A DNA stretch of 64,000 bases from Manduca sexta (GCF_014839805.1 NC_051130.1:744001-808000); one strand, 5' to 3'. Shown: positions 10,966-22,214, numbered from the stretch's first letter. Program-made: numbers and translations. Notes: generated from the letters alone by a model not told the origin.

Positions 10966-11864
10966 TGGTTTTAAAAAAATATACTGAGTTTCGTGTCCGT
11001 TATTTTCTTTGGCTAAGTCTAGTGAGAATTTTTATAACAAAAACTATTTTCTGGTCTAGCCTTCGATTGAAAACTGATGGAATAATGACCCTTAATAGAT
11101 TGCAATAAACACTTCAACAATTGTAGATAGGTTCAGATAATCAATACAAGTAACCTACTCGCTTTCTTTTTAAAAAAACTAACCGAGTATAAACACCCGA
11201 CTATATTTTCCTCAAACGACCTTCAAACATTACGAAAAATAAGAATGCCTTCCCTTCGTAAATTCCACTCTTCTAATCCAGTGTAACGGCACATAACAGC
11301 TGTTTATGCGTCGGAATCAGTTGATATTTGTACATTCTCACGATTTTCCGACGAAAATATCCTCTTAAGGGAGGTCACAGAAGTCGATTTCCTATGTAGA
11401 ATAGAAACGAATAAGTATTCATGCTGTCGGCGGCCATGTTGGGGGCGGGATGTTGTGATGAGCGGCAGCGGATTTGTTTTTTCCGTTTAAATTATTTTTG
11501 GTCACGTGTGGTCATTTTTTTTGGATAGTGGAAGATCCTATGTTCGTTTGTAATTTTTCTTTTATTCTCTGATGTACTGACTGTATGCAATAGATTTTTA
11601 CAACAATCTAGGCTTGAGACTGAGTTATTTAAATGGGATTGATAGTGGCACTCAAAGACTGACTAACGAATCTTGGACATGGTCTATGTGTTTAAAATTA
11701 CACCCAAATTAGCTCAGTAGTTGCTGAGTTTTATTCTGTCAAATATTTTCACAAACACGCATTTTTTATTAATAAGAAAAATAGGCCTAAGTGGAACTAG
11801 ACACCAAAAGAAAAGTAAGACAATTAGTAAAACTGTTTGGTGTCATAAAAGTGAAACTCCGCCT
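10966..11864. other. no gene seen
   Basis: Mostly AT-rich. A small GC-rich patch at 11425-11475 contains an ATG-led 30-codon frame with no support. No repeat was recognised. Confidence 0.5.
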
Positions 11865-12100
11865 GGGTACAGCTGCAATATCTATTTCTGCTGCCAAGCA
11901 TTAGTGTATCACTGTCGTGTTCCGCTTTGAAGAACATTGTAGTCAAAGAAACTACTGGACATAATGGCACTCAATCAGGATGTGGAATAGCAACCACTAC
12001 TTTGTAATTCAAGGTGTTGGATGATTTCTACTGTTTATGGGCGGTCGTATCGCTTAACAGGTGAACGGCAAGCTCGTCTCGTCATTGGAAGTAAAAAATT
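11865..12100 (-). repeat. family D repeat
   Basis: Carries ATTTCTGCTGCCAAGCA, TTCAAGGTGTTGGATGATT, GGGCGGTCGTATCGCTTA and GGCAAGCTCGTCTCGTCATT in family order. Confidence 0.7.
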
Positions 12101-12744
12101 GTAAAACAACTATTAAGTAGTAACTTTCATACTTGTGGAAACATGAGAATTGTGTTAATTATGTGTTAGATTTTAACTACTTTAACTTTATATTAACACC
12201 TTATTTCCCTAATAAAAAATAAAATAAAAAATAGCCATCTTCCCGTCCCGCTCATCACTACATCCCCTCACATGGTTAGAAACGTTTCTCGGTAAATGCG
12301 TGTGGGAATATCCTTTTACAGTCCAGCTGTCTCGTGCGCGACCCAACGACATAATGTCACTGGATGTCATAAGTTTTTGTCTACCCGCGCCCCGGGGACG
12401 CGACACACAATAGTTTTTCAATTGCTTATGTTTTATTGATAAGTCATAATGCGACTGCTTTTTATTTAGATTGCTTTTGTTTTGAGTCTTGGAGAAATAA
12501 TAGTTGGCCTAAATACAAAGCGGATTTTTCTCGTTGTTGTTTATGTTTTATCGATAAATCATAATATTTTTATATTGTTTTTGTGATTTGGAAAGACTTT
12601 ATTTATTTATATTTGGTTCTCAAGCGGATTATACATTGATATTACAGAGGAATAGTATCACGATGGTCATATGATGCACTACCAACTTAAAAGAGTACAC
12701 AGCATTAATTAATGAATGCGTACATTATTAAATTATACTTTTAC
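12101..12744. other. no gene seen; unexplained GC-richer patch at 12235-12410
   Basis: The patch 12235-12410 contrasts with AT-rich flanks and is open on the minus strand for 70 codons, without a domain that I recognise. The rest is AT-rich. Confidence 0.4.
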
Positions 12745-12850
12745 ACTAGTATGCCAAATTTCAGCCCGATTCGTCCAGTGGTTTGGGCTGTGCGTTGATT
12801 GATCACTATGTCAGTCAGTCACCCTTGAGTTATATATATTTAGATATTAT
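12745..12850 (-). mobile_element. Helitron fragment
   Basis: The reverse complement matches the 5' part of 40934-41354 (CATAGTGATCAATCAACGCA, CCAAACCACTGGACGAATCG, GGCTGAAATTTGGCAT). Confidence 0.65.
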
Positions 12851-13082
12851 GAGAAAATATAAACTAGAAAGAATTTAAATTATTATACTTAATAAATTCA
12901 TAATAAAGTAAATAAATAATAAAAACATCTTTTAACTGTTTCAGATATGTATAATAAAGGACCTCAATACTTTGCTTTACGGCTTTTAATGTTTTCAATA
13001 GTCAGTGTATAATATTTCGCTGGCTGTTTAGATCTGATGTACAATGCTAGCGTACTGGTATTCATAGAGCAGGCTTAGATTT

Positions 13083-13490
13083 GATTTTATTGCTTTGAAT
13101 GACGAGACGAGCTTGCCGTTCGCATGATGGTAAGCGATATGACCGCCCATAAACAGTAGAAATACCATCAAACACCTTGAATTACGAAGTATTATTTGAT
13201 ATCTCACTGCGCTCGCCATCCTGAGACGTGAGATGTTAAGTCTCATTATATTTATTGTGGCAGCCCAAGACACAAGCGTAGCTTAGTTTGGGTGCCACTA
13301 GCAAATATTGTAAGTAAATAATAATACTGTAAATAAATAAAATAAATGTCCAGTAGTTACGCTGGCTACAATGTCCTTCAAACCGGAACACAACAGTGAC
13401 TACACACTGCTGCTTGGCGGCAGAAATAGACATTGCGGTGGTATGTACCTACCCAGCCGTACTCACACATATGAGAGACCTACCACCAGA
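13083..13490 (+). repeat. family D repeat with a 90-bp insertion
   Basis: Full set of family D blocks in plus orientation. About 90 bp (roughly 13250-13340, containing GTGGCAGCCCAAGACACAAG) interrupts the block between TAAGTCTCATTATA and CCAGTAGTTACGCTGGCTAC. Confidence 0.7.
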
Positions 13491-13641
13491 ATCTGATAAT
13501 GAGTAGAAAATCCAATGTTCAATCGGTTGGGAATTTAATCCCGGACCTTGGCAGAGCATTTTGAGACTCAACTAATGCTTCAAGGTGACATGTGCAGCGA
13601 TTTCACGCAATGCTTTATAATTCAAAGTGTTGGTAAATTTA

Positions 13642-13805
13642 TCTATACTAATATAAAGCTGAAGAGTTTGTTTGTTTCAACGCGTTGATATTTTTTTTTA
13701 CTAAATGGCAGCTACATCACCCCTGAGTTACATAAGCAACTTTTTATCCCGAGAAAATATACCAAAAAACTTTTATACGCGGGCGGAGCCGTAGTCAAAA
13801 GCTAT
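13642..13805 (+). mobile_element. short non-autonomous Helitron
   Basis: Starts TCTATACTAATATAAAGCTG and ends ACGCGGGCGGAGCCGTAGTC then AAAAGCTAT (CTAT replacing CTAG). Only 164 bp, probably internally deleted relative to 30290-30769. Confidence 0.65.
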
Positions 13806-13892
13806 TATTTTTTAGGCATTCGTTGACTGGGAGCCTTCATCGTAGTAAATGGAACAGATACACAAATTTACGCCATTTTATCCCCAAAGGGT

Positions 13893-13995
13893 TAAAGACG
13901 TAACCAGTACACCGACTTTTCGCTGTGTAAATTCCATCCCAGACAGAGCGAGTACGTCACCATACGGGTATAAATTCTAGACTCCGGATACTGAA
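13893..13995 (-). repeat. family B SINE body fragment, diverged
   Basis: Retains CCGACTTTTCGCTGTGTAAA-like and ATTCTAGACTCCGGATACTG blocks in inverse family B order. Confidence 0.4.
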
Positions 13996-14802
13996 AAACC
14001 CAATACCGTTTTTCCTGACTCTGACTGACTGATCGTATATCTTGGTTTAATAAAATCTCCCCCAATTGGAAGCCACAATTGGAGAAAATTTTTCAACTTG
14101 CACGTGTAGTTCTTAAAGGACATAAAAAATTTGCCTCGTCTGAACACAATGGCAAGGCAATTCAAATGTGCGTGTCGACAGGCGAGACTCGCCTTCGTAA
14201 GTTTCTTAAGTCCGTAAGACCATCTGCCTTCGGAGGCACAAGAAAAAAGTATGCTGTAGCTGTTATCACCTGATGAAAAGGCATCATCCGAAATTCAAAA
14301 TTATCCATCATTACGTATAGACCCTTGACTTATGCACACAGGATTTTTGCTGTAAGCGTCAAAAACTCGCCTTTTGGATACACGATTTTCTGGTGTGATA
14401 GTTACAGACTGCATTATGTTTACTGCGTGTTTAACAACTGATTTAAAATTTTCGACTTCCATTTTTAATATAGATCTAAAAAGCTTATCGGTGGTTAGCT
14501 GCGTTTCAATTATTTGGTGCGAGTAAAAATACTTTCTACTACCTTTGTTAAACATAACTTCCACAATCGTTTGTAAATAAATAATTGCTTGAATCTAAAA
14601 AAATTTGGAGAAGCCCTCGTGGGAGGAAACGTCACGATCCGTCTTCATTTGCGGCGCTCTGCAGTCGAAATAATTAAGTCTCGTTTGTCACCGTCGATAG
14701 ACGTTTTTATTTCATTAAACGTACTGACACGTCGCGGTGTTTGCTAGGGTTTTATTGTTCCGTGTTTCGGATTTTGGTAAATTTATTGTATTTTATTGCA
14801 AG
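13996..14802. other. no gene seen
   Basis: Open frames at 14079-14273 (+) and 14301-14564 (-) have no recognisable domain. No splice or repeat support was found. Confidence 0.45.
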
Positions 14803-15276
14803 CGGCGATAGCCTAGTTGGGTGTGGAACGGACTGCCAAGACGAATATCCGCAGGTTCAAATCCCAAGGGCACACACCTCTGACTTTTCTAAAATCATGC
14901 GTGTATTCTTTGTGAATTTATCGTTCGCTGAAGGAAAATATCGGGAGGAAACTTTTTTTTTTTGGTTTCGCGGAGAAAGTACCTTATTACTACCGCCCAG
15001 CCTTCGTGGGGGGCGAATGAGCGGTTATGCTGGGGTAACCGTGCCTTACGGCCCGACGTTGAGCCGCCCGGATTTGATGACGACCTCCGAGCGACCGCCA
15101 GGCCGAGTCCCTAACCATATGTACAACTTAACCTACGCACGGCCTACCAGCTAAAACTCCGCGGTGGCCCTCTTCGGCGCATTTGGGACGGCTGCGGGCT
15201 TCCTCTGACGTTGTAGTGTCTAAGTCTACGACCGCAGCCGTCCCTGTGCGGTGCCGCCTTGCGGCCCGTCTCCTAT

Positions 15277-15288
15277 GGGGGGGGGGGG
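15277..15288 (+). repeat. G12 mononucleotide run
   Basis: Twelve consecutive G within the LINE 3' UTR. It is likely to vary in length. Confidence 0.9.
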
Positions 15289-15290
15289 TC

Positions 15291-15799
15291 TCAGGAGCCC
15301 CCGCGCACCGAAGGACGCCCTCGGCGTCTACGGCAGTATGTGGCCAACAACACACTGCCGTCTATCCCGGGGGTCAACCGAAAAGTGGGCCACCGCACGC
15401 CAGGCCTCCCGACTGCCGACCATGGAGGCGACCACGGCTGGCAGCGAGAGATCTCCTTCGACGACTGAAACGAGAGCGCTGCGCTCCTCGTCCCAGGCTG
15501 GGCAAGACTCCAACGTGTGTTGGGCCGTATTCCGCGGGCAGTTGCCACAATGGTGACACACGGCGCCTACTTCTGTGCCTACTATTTTACACAGGTACTC
15601 ACCGAAGCAACCATGCCCGGTGAGCACCTGCGTAAGGCGAAATGTCGCCGCGCCGTGGCGCCTGTCCAGCCATTACGCAAAGACAGGACGCACTGCCGCG
15701 ACGGCCCGAAGCCCCGCTGACGGGGCCTCCAGCCTGAGACGCCACTCCTCCACGGCGGCTCGCCGTACGGAGGCCCTTTTGGCCTCCACCTCCTTCGGG
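15291..15799 (-). pseudogene. LINE reverse-transcriptase C-terminus with zinc-finger motif, disrupted
   Basis: Read on the minus strand: an Arg/Ala-rich segment (KRASVRRAAVEEWRLRLE), an in-frame stop at 15673-15675, then VLTGHGCFGEYL and CHHCGNCPRNTAQHTLESC, then CPAWDEERSALV-type sequence. A Cys-Cys-His-Cys knuckle after a GHGCF block is typical of the C-terminus of R1-clade ORF2. The stop and truncation mean it cannot act. The overlapping plus-strand frames are by-products of GC richness. Confidence 0.75.
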
Positions 15800-16214
15800 A
15801 TCGTGAGGAAACCTGCACATCTGAGAAGTTCTCTATAGGAATTTCGGAGGTGTGTGAAGTCTACCAATCAGCACTAGGCCCGCGTGGTGGACTAAGGCCT
15901 AATCCCTCTCTGTAGTAGAGGAGGCCCGTGCTCAGCAGTGGGACAGTATATAATACAGGGCTGATATTATTATTGCAAGGGGAACAGGCAAGTGAGTTAA
16001 ATATGGAATTTCCACGACCCATTAACATCCACAATACCATAAAAATCATTGTTATTGAGTTTAGAGAACAAGGGAATAAGAAAGATAGCAATTCGAGTCC
16101 AGAAAAGACAGTTGCCATACAGAACGTATGGAACAGATATCACATTGGTTTTCTGTGTGAAAGTGGTATTACCCTGGAAAGTCCATCATATTAAAACCTG
16201 TTACAGCTAACTTA

Positions 16215-16410
16215 TGAGCACGCTATTATTTCGCGTTCTGGCATCGGCCTGTATATATCCGGTTCCAACAGGCCGGCATAATTGTGTCGACTGCTGAGGG
16301 ATAATCATCTCTCAATAGAATCTTACTAATAGTCGACAAACATTCTATTGGACCCCACTCCACTTACCATCGGGTATAGTGAAGTCTTTGTCGTGCTCCT
16401 ATAAAAAATA
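16215..16410 (-). repeat. family C repeat
   Basis: Inverse blocks CCGGTTCCAACAGGCCGGCA, TAATTGTGTCGACTG and CCCCACTCCACTTACCATC. Confidence 0.7.
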
Positions 16411-16773
16411 TACCAACAAGCATCTCGTCTCGCCAAATAAATTTTATGTAAACTGAGTGAAACCTGCATGCTCAAGGCTGACGTATCTAAAAAGGAAATT
16501 TATCAAAACTCCACAAAACTCCCGCTACTCATCGATGCAGAAATACCAATGCTAACGAAATTCCGTGTAAAAACCGAGTCGGGTCGGTATCATGACTTCA
16601 TTAAAACTTCGTCTACCAACGAATTGGTAATGGTGTAAGCAACGCGTTGACTATTGGCTGTGTGACGAGATCTTTATTATTATCACGGGTATGCAATTTG
16701 TAAAATTTGCTGGTTGTAGGACTTGCATCCGCCAGAGTAGCACCACTTTACACAAAGTGCAAAACCCGCTACT

Positions 16774-17015
16774 GACTGCCTCGTTGGCGTAGTTGTACTG
16801 CATGCGCGGTATGACAGTGCTCTGAGGTCCTGGGTTCGAAACCCGGGTCGGGCAAAGTCAAATTTGGGTTTTTTTGCTCACTATCAGCCCGGAGTCTGGA
16901 ATTTGTGCCCGATATGGCGATAGGCTCGGCCCTATCACATCATGGGACGGAACACACTTGGCGAAAAGTGGGTGCCCTGGTTGTGCCTCTGCATACCCCT
17001 TCGAGAATAAATGTG
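16774..17015 (+). repeat. family B tRNA-derived SINE
   Basis: A-box region CTCGTTGGCGTAGTTGTACT and B box GGTTCGAAACCCGGGTCGGG, then TCAGCCCGGAGTCTGGAATT, ATATGGCGATAGGCTCG, CATCATGGGACGGAACACAC and GGCGAAAAGTGGGTGCCCTG. Full length but slightly diverged. Confidence 0.8.
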
Positions 17016-17017
17016 TG

Positions 17018-17115
17018 TAAACCCGCCATAATGATCCACGTAAGTGTGTCGCGTTCCGGGATCAATCTAGTACATCTATTTTCAAACAGGCCGGCATAAT
17101 TGTGTCGACTGTTAA
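17018..17115 (-). repeat. family C fragment
   Basis: Carries ACCCGCCATAATGATCCACG, GTGTCGCGTTCCGGGATCA and CAGGCCGGCATAATTGTGTC. It abuts the SINE just upstream. Confidence 0.65.
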
Positions 17116-17445
17116 TGTCGTTGACAATGTCACATGTTTGCTGATATATTTATTTTTAAGCAAAGGAATCAAATAATGCAGCAGCAATTTGTGTAATGAT
17201 TATTTAATTTGATAACCTCTTGAAGGTAAAATCTGTACAGAGAAAAGGTCAAGTACGCTGTAACTATAATAATGAAGGGTCTGCATAACTGGTTGTACTT
17301 AAGTAACGACATTTAAAGAATATCGGACAGTTAACAAATAAAAATAATATTACAAGGTCATGCTTGCAATCCAAAAATATAAGCTCAAGTTCATTACATT
17401 GGTGCTTCGAACAACTGTCCATTATTTTTTATAGGTGGCCTTTAT

Positions 17446-17757
17446 CTATATATATAAAAATGAATCTCTATTTCCGTTCGCATCACGCGTGAACGGGTGG
17501 AACAATTTCGCTAATTCTTTTTTTGTTGTATAGCTGTCAGTTGGTTGACATAACTGTCAGCGATTGACAGAATGCGCGCTGTATGTTCATAGTTAAGACG
17601 GGTCAACTAGTTATTATAAAATCTTAACGGACTTTGTTATATCAACTGCCTTCAAAAAAATAAATACACATAAAAAACATTTAACATCTAATACATCATA
17701 AAAATTTACAAAACGCGCGGAACACTACAACAAAAATCATTCAAAACACATCCTATA
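17446..17757 (+). mobile_element. Helitron 5' portion
   Basis: Starts TCTATATATATAAAAATGAA then TCTCTATTTCCGTTCGCATC, a common lepidopteran Helitron 5' end. No matching 3' hairpin or CTAG is seen before the next element, so it is truncated. Confidence 0.45.
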
Positions 17758-18117
17758 CAGGGATGTTATGGATATGAAATTTCGGATATGGATACGGATA
17801 TGGATATAGGAATAAAATTATATCGGTTTCGGATACGGTTAAGGATAATAATTATTTCGGATTATCCGGTAGTTTCGGATAGTTTCGGTTACGGATATTT
17901 GATTAAAGTAAAATAAAAAAATATATATTATGTAATTCAGTAGGGTGACGAATACTAACTATTGTTCATCGTCATCGTCGATTATTAATTATCGATGAAC
18001 TAATTGGGGGACATGGGTGTTCGGAAAAACTCTGTGTCTTAGAAGTAGTGACACCTCCTCTCCGTGAAAAGTTTTTATCACACTGTTTATATTTTGCAAA
18101 AATTACTTTTAACATGA

Positions 18118-18171
<54 letters not shown>

Positions 18172-18424
18172 TTTGGACGCATTTCACTTCACTTTACTCA
18201 ATAAAAAGAAATACTATTTATGAATGAGTTTATGTTATGATTAAAAATAAAAAACTATACAAATTTCACGTAACGTGTGAGCGGTGAAACAAAAACGTGT
18301 CGGAACATATTATCTGTAACTTATCCGAAACTTTTATAACGGATACGGTTACGGTTACGGATATATTTTTATTTCGGATATCCGATAGTTTCGGTTACGG
18401 TTACAAAGCTCCATAACATCCCTA
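17758..18424. mobile_element. hAT-like non-autonomous element with degenerate GGATAYGG blocks
   Basis: Ends AGGGATGTTATGGA and its complement TCCATAACATCCCT form a 14-bp terminal inverted repeat, flanked by CTATAC on both sides. Subterminal regions are packed with CGGATACGG, CGGTTACGG and TAGTTTCGG variants. No coding frame. Confidence 0.6.
18119..18168 (+). repeat. A50 homopolymer
   Basis: Fifty consecutive A inside the hAT-like element. It could be a former poly(A) insertion or slippage, and it is error-prone for assembly. Confidence 0.9.
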
Positions 18425-18701
18425 CTATACAACAACACATTAATAAAATGTATCTCCAATAATCTATAACAAATGGTTTGAACATTAAACAGATTATCTT
18501 CTAAACCGTTCATTAAACGGTTTCATTTTAAATTGGATTGGAGCGTGTTCGCAGATTTCATCCGATACCACTAAGCTTACATTGAAATGGCATTTATAGT
18601 GAACGCATAATCAAAACTGATAGATGTAGATTTTGCTTGCTTCAGCGTGAAATTCGGTTTGACAAATTTATTAAAGGAAGGAAAGTCCGCATTTTTTTAT
18701 T
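18425..18701. other. no gene seen
   Basis: AT-rich linker between the hAT-like element and a SINE head. Confidence 0.5.
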
Positions 18702-18803
18702 GCGGCGATAGCCTAGTTGGGTGTGGAACGGATTGCCGAGACGAATATCCGCAGGTTCCAATCTCAAGCACCTCTTCCTTTTCTAAAAATTATGTGTGAT
18801 GAT
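18702..18803 (+). repeat. family A SINE head
   Basis: GCGGCGATAGCCTAGTTGGG and GGTTCCAATCTCAAG are present. The body is missing. Confidence 0.7.
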
Positions 18804-18844
18804 TTCAGTCGACGCGTAGACGCGAATTTTCGGATTTTAATTAA

Positions 18845-19095
18845 TAAGATAATTGTCTCCCGAGCTTTCGAAGACTTTTCAGCCTTCGTGGTCATAAGGC
18901 GGACTGAGGTGTTGGTCATCCGAAAATTCAAAGATTACATTTTACAATTATATATATATTTTTTTTTTTATTTTAGTTCTTGGTGGTCCGATCTACGCAG
19001 AATGAGCTCACAGTGTCTTGAAGTCTGGCAGCCGGTCATTTTGATTCCGATTTAATTAAATGTAGAACTGGGTCCATAGAACTGGATAGGCTTGT
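18845..19095 (-). repeat. family E repeat, longest copy
   Basis: Holds GCCTTCGTGGTCATAAGGCG, TGAGGTGTTGGTCATCCGAA, GATCTACGCAGAATGAGCTC and TTAAATGTAGAACTGGGTCC, linking the outer and inner family E blocks seen separately elsewhere. Confidence 0.65.
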
Positions 19096-19114
19096 GCAAG
19101 CTTCCAACCATTTT

Positions 19115-19312
19115 GCGCATTCGAGTCCCGAGTCGGGGAAAGTGATATTGTATTTTCGGTTTAATACTAGCCCGGAGTCTGGAATTTTTTATAGATACTA
19201 TGGCGATAGGCTCGCCTCTAATCACGTCACTACACAGAACACACGTGGCGAATAATGAGTGCGTTAGATTCGCCTCTGCCAAGCTTTTAGGGGAGAAAAG
19301 GCTTGAGTAAAT
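19115..19312 (+). repeat. family B SINE, head truncated
   Basis: Begins near B box TTCGAGTCCCGAGTCGGGGA, then AGCCCGGAGTCTGGAATTTT, ATGGCGATAGGCTCGCC and a diverged 3' part. Confidence 0.65.
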
Positions 19313-19437
19313 GTGTATCTGTAGGCTCTAGCCTCAGTCTCTAGACTGATGAGGTTATTATCATGTCGTCGTTCTTTTCTAGAGGTAAGACTGGTATCTC
19401 AATTTACCAACCGTTGTAGAATGTAACCTTTGTTGTG

Positions 19438-19605
19438 ACTATTATTTTTTATGTGTTCTATTTTTATAAATATTTGAATGTTGTTTTGTTGTTAGCTTAG
19501 TTACTTACTTACTCTGAAATAAACACTCGTGTCAATAACACATCTTTTTACTTAATTTTATAAATAACTCAGAACATATATACCAATTACTTAAAACACC
19601 AACTA
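19438..19605 (-). repeat. family I repeat, copy 2
   Basis: Reverse-complement match to 765-930 (ACTCTGAAATAAACACTCGT, CATATATACCAATTACTTA). Confidence 0.6.
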
Positions 19606-19799
19606 TGCTAATATATCCTGCCTAGCCCTACATATATTGAACGTATTAGCTATTTTCATTCGCTCTAATAGCGAATATTGTGCACAAGGTATAAAACCCG
19701 CCATAACAGCCCACGTAAGTGTATCGCTGGCAGCCAAGACTATCTACCATCATTGACACCAAAAAACACATATTTTTTTATATCTCCCCGCAAAGTAAC

Positions 19800-20015
19800 C
19801 CTATAGGTATATATTTCATATTCGCCCGGATAGCGATCACCGTACACATGATGTTAAAACCCGCCATAGTGGTCCACAAAAGTGTGTCACGTTCCGGGAT
19901 CAGCCTGTGTATATCCAGTTCCAACAGGCCGGCATAATTGTATCGAGTGGCGGTTATCATCTCTTATCAGTAACTCTATCTAGAGTACTCTTACCATCAG
20001 ATGCAGTAAAATTAC
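19800..20015 (-). repeat. family C repeat
   Basis: Nearly full copy: ATTCGCCCGGATAGCGATCA, ACCCGCCATAGTGGTCCAC, TTCCGGGATCAGCCTGTGT, CAACAGGCCGGCATAATTGT. Confidence 0.7.
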
Positions 20016-20378
20016 TTGCCAGTATAAAATCATAGTTTAGTAAGTAAACATTTCTGCTTGTTATTGGCAAGCTATTACAACAGCGTCGTGTTTGGATCCA
20101 TACCGAATCCCGCCTCAGGGCGAAGTTTTAATGAAGTAATAAACGGTTACAGTCGTTTTGTCCCGAACGCTCTCGATATTGTGGAAGTTTCACTTAGTAC
20201 TTGAGAAATGTTACGTTTGTATTATTTGGGGTGTTTCGAAATTTCGAGGTTTTGGGCTATTATTTTCCTGCAATCCTCAATGTAGGTTGAATAACGTTGC
20301 ATAATTGATTTTGCTTCTCTCTTTGGCATGTATCTGTTTGATATTGGGTTATTTGTATATAAACTGATGAAGCATTTA

Positions 20379-20781
20379 TACAAAGTCATTTTTGACATTG
20401 CGATACTAAATGAAACCACGTACTTATCTACTTACTACACTTTACAATAAGTTACTTGAACCGTAGGTGTAAAATAAAAATGTATATGTTTCGAACCAAA
20501 TAAACATTAATAAAAAGTAATTTTATTTTACACGCCCTAATGCAATTACAACTACTCTAACAGAATTCGTCGCAGCGGCAACATCATACTTTCAGTCAGA
20601 AATACACTCACGCACACGCCATATTCACATTAAACTACGAAATTATCAAAAAAAGAGAAACTAAAACCAGGTTTTTTGTGAAAATATTCGTTATTAATGG
20701 ATAATTTTTGTCACAAAGTCAGCAGATGTGAAGACGAGTATGTGGTTTCATTTAGTAACGCAATATCAAAATTACTTTGTA
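20379..20781 (+). mobile_element. family M MITE, copy 1 (403 bp)
   Basis: Ends are inverted over about 45 bp (left TACAAAGTCATTTTTGACAT, right complement TACAAAGTAATTTTGATATT), continuing into TACTAAATGAAACCAC. Internal sequence matches 45968-46361 in reverse. No coding frame. Confidence 0.7.
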
Positions 20782-20789
20782 TATGCCGC

Positions 20790-21535
20790 CCTAATTGTGA
20801 CAATTATTAAGCACTATATTTCTTACTGCGAATTGGTTGACATTACTTTGGGCTTGACTTAAAAAAAAAATACTCAAACGCAGTCTTGCTTGTTCTTTTT
20901 TCTATTTTATATCTAAAGTCAAACTTAAAAAAAGCTGAATGCATTAAACTTTTCGCCTGGCGATTAAGCATCGTGTACCATTAGAAATTAACCTTATAAT
21001 GGGCAGAAGGTCTTAAAGTACCTGTCCTACTGCTAACGATTGGCTGTCAGCTACACTATTATTTTTTTGTGGTTCCCAAATTCATATTTAAACAGCTAAG
21101 TTGGGATGTGTAACTTTAGCTGGCCGTAAGCATCACTGCTGTCCAGAAACGGTAGCAAGATCACTCGAAACTTTTGATTTTTATAAACCACTGCATGGCC
21201 TTACGCTTCTTTCGACATTAAACCAACTCCAATCACGAAAGTTTGATTATTCGTCTATTCTATATATTTATATTCGTATCTATTTCTATTCGTATCTTTG
21301 TTACATTAAATTAGGCATCGACTCCAAAAAATAATATTTACGCCGCCATTAGATACAAAGCTCGTCCTCCTCCAAACGTGAAACGATAGAGGTTACTTAT
21401 CCATTGTAAGATACAAAACTTAGTTATACAAATTTTGAAATTCATTACCTAGCAATTTTATTCGTAGCTTAAGTCGCTTATCGCTGGCGATGGGATAGTC
21501 GTCTAAGCGCCAGGTGTGTAGGCTTTACAAGTTAA
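20790..21535. other. no gene seen
   Basis: AT-rich sequence without recognisable coding or repeat content. Confidence 0.5.
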
Positions 21536-21538
21536 ATT

Positions 21539-21918
21539 GGATAATCATCATTATTTCCACAACTAACAGAGATTATCTCGGGCTTTCGAGGTAATAAACG
21601 AGAATTATGATATTGTGATGAAATATTTATGGAATAGTACATTTTTATTAAAACTTACATACTTTTGATGTGATGGTAAATTAATAGACACAAAGTAGAT
21701 TGAACATCTTAAAAATATTATAAATGCGAAAGATTGTGAGGATGGATGTATGTATGTTTGTTCCTCTTACAAGAAAAAAATACTGAACAGATCAGGATGA
21801 AACTTCACAGCAATATTGGTTATACATCTGAATAACACACAGGCTACAATTTATAATGATTTTGTGTAATTTGGTCATAATATAAGGATACATATCAAGT
21901 AAGTCGGAAAAAAAGATC
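21539..21918 (+). repeat. inverted duplication, left copy (380 bp)
   Basis: About 97 percent identical by eye to the reverse complement of 23709-24087, from GGATAATCATCATTATT to GTCGGAAAAAAAGATC. The shared segment includes about 170 bp outside the Helitron at its right end. Confidence 0.85.
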
Positions 21919-21962
21919 GTGGAAAACACGCTCACGCGGGCGAAACCGCGGGCAAAAGCTAG
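21707..21962 (+). mobile_element. non-autonomous Helitron
   Basis: Begins TCTTAAAAATATTATAAATG after an A and ends ACGCGGGCGAAACCGCGGGC, AAAAG and CTAG before a T. Homologous to 6913-7168 and 57256-57842. Confidence 0.75.
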
Positions 21963-22000
21963 TATTTATTAAAAAAACAAACAATTTACTTTTATCCCTA

Positions 22001-22065
22001 AAGGAGTAGGCGTAGTTGCAAACAGCGCACTCACTTTTCACCGTGTGTATTACTCATGCGAGGGT
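22001..22065 (-). repeat. possible family B SINE fragment
   Basis: GCACTCACTTTTCACCGTGT resembles the inverse of GCGAAAAGTGGGTGCCC. Weak. Confidence 0.25.
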
Positions 22066-22214
22066 CCAGGGAGGGTTTTTTTTTCTGGTCCCTCTATCCA
22101 GGACAAGGGATGTTTTTTATTTCATATTTTTTTGCCTTTATTGTTATATTAGAGATGCTTGAGCCTAACTTACATTATCTTACTTTTATGTTTCTTATAT
22201 TATAGCATAATAAA

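Larger units (their letters stand above)
14953..15799 (-). mobile_element. R1-like LINE 3' end, 847 bp, 5'-truncated
   Basis: A T11 run at 14953-14963 is the poly(A) tail read on the other strand. The 13-bp direct repeat ATCGKGAGGAAAC at 14940-14952 and 15800-15812 is the target duplication, with one mismatch. Very GC-rich relative to its surroundings. Its 3' UTR blocks recur at 10085, 26255 and 33850. Confidence 0.8.
14803..15983 (+). repeat. family A SINE, split by a LINE insertion
   Basis: Head GCGGCGATAGCCTAGTTGGG with tRNA-like B box GGTTCAAATCCC runs to 14952. The body resumes at 15813 (CTGCACATCTGAGAAGTTCT) and ends ATACAGGGCTGATATTATTA. Removing 14953-15799 and one copy of the duplicated target rebuilds one SINE. 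Confidence 0.8.

Noticed and set aside
11431..11524. Short ATG-led frame in a GC-rich spot (30 codons)
   Set aside because: No signal peptide, domain, splice partner or repeat in the window supports it.
14079..14273. 64-codon plus-strand frame rich in Lys/Arg
   Set aside because: No motif that I recognise and no exon signals. Length is within chance.
15183..15838. Several long overlapping frames on both strands
   Set aside because: GC-rich LINE sequence is open in most frames by composition. Only the minus-strand frame with the Cys-His knuckle has meaning, and it is interrupted by a stop.
17972..18187. Minus-strand frame with a long Phe run
   Set aside because: The Phe run is only the A50 homopolymer read in reverse.
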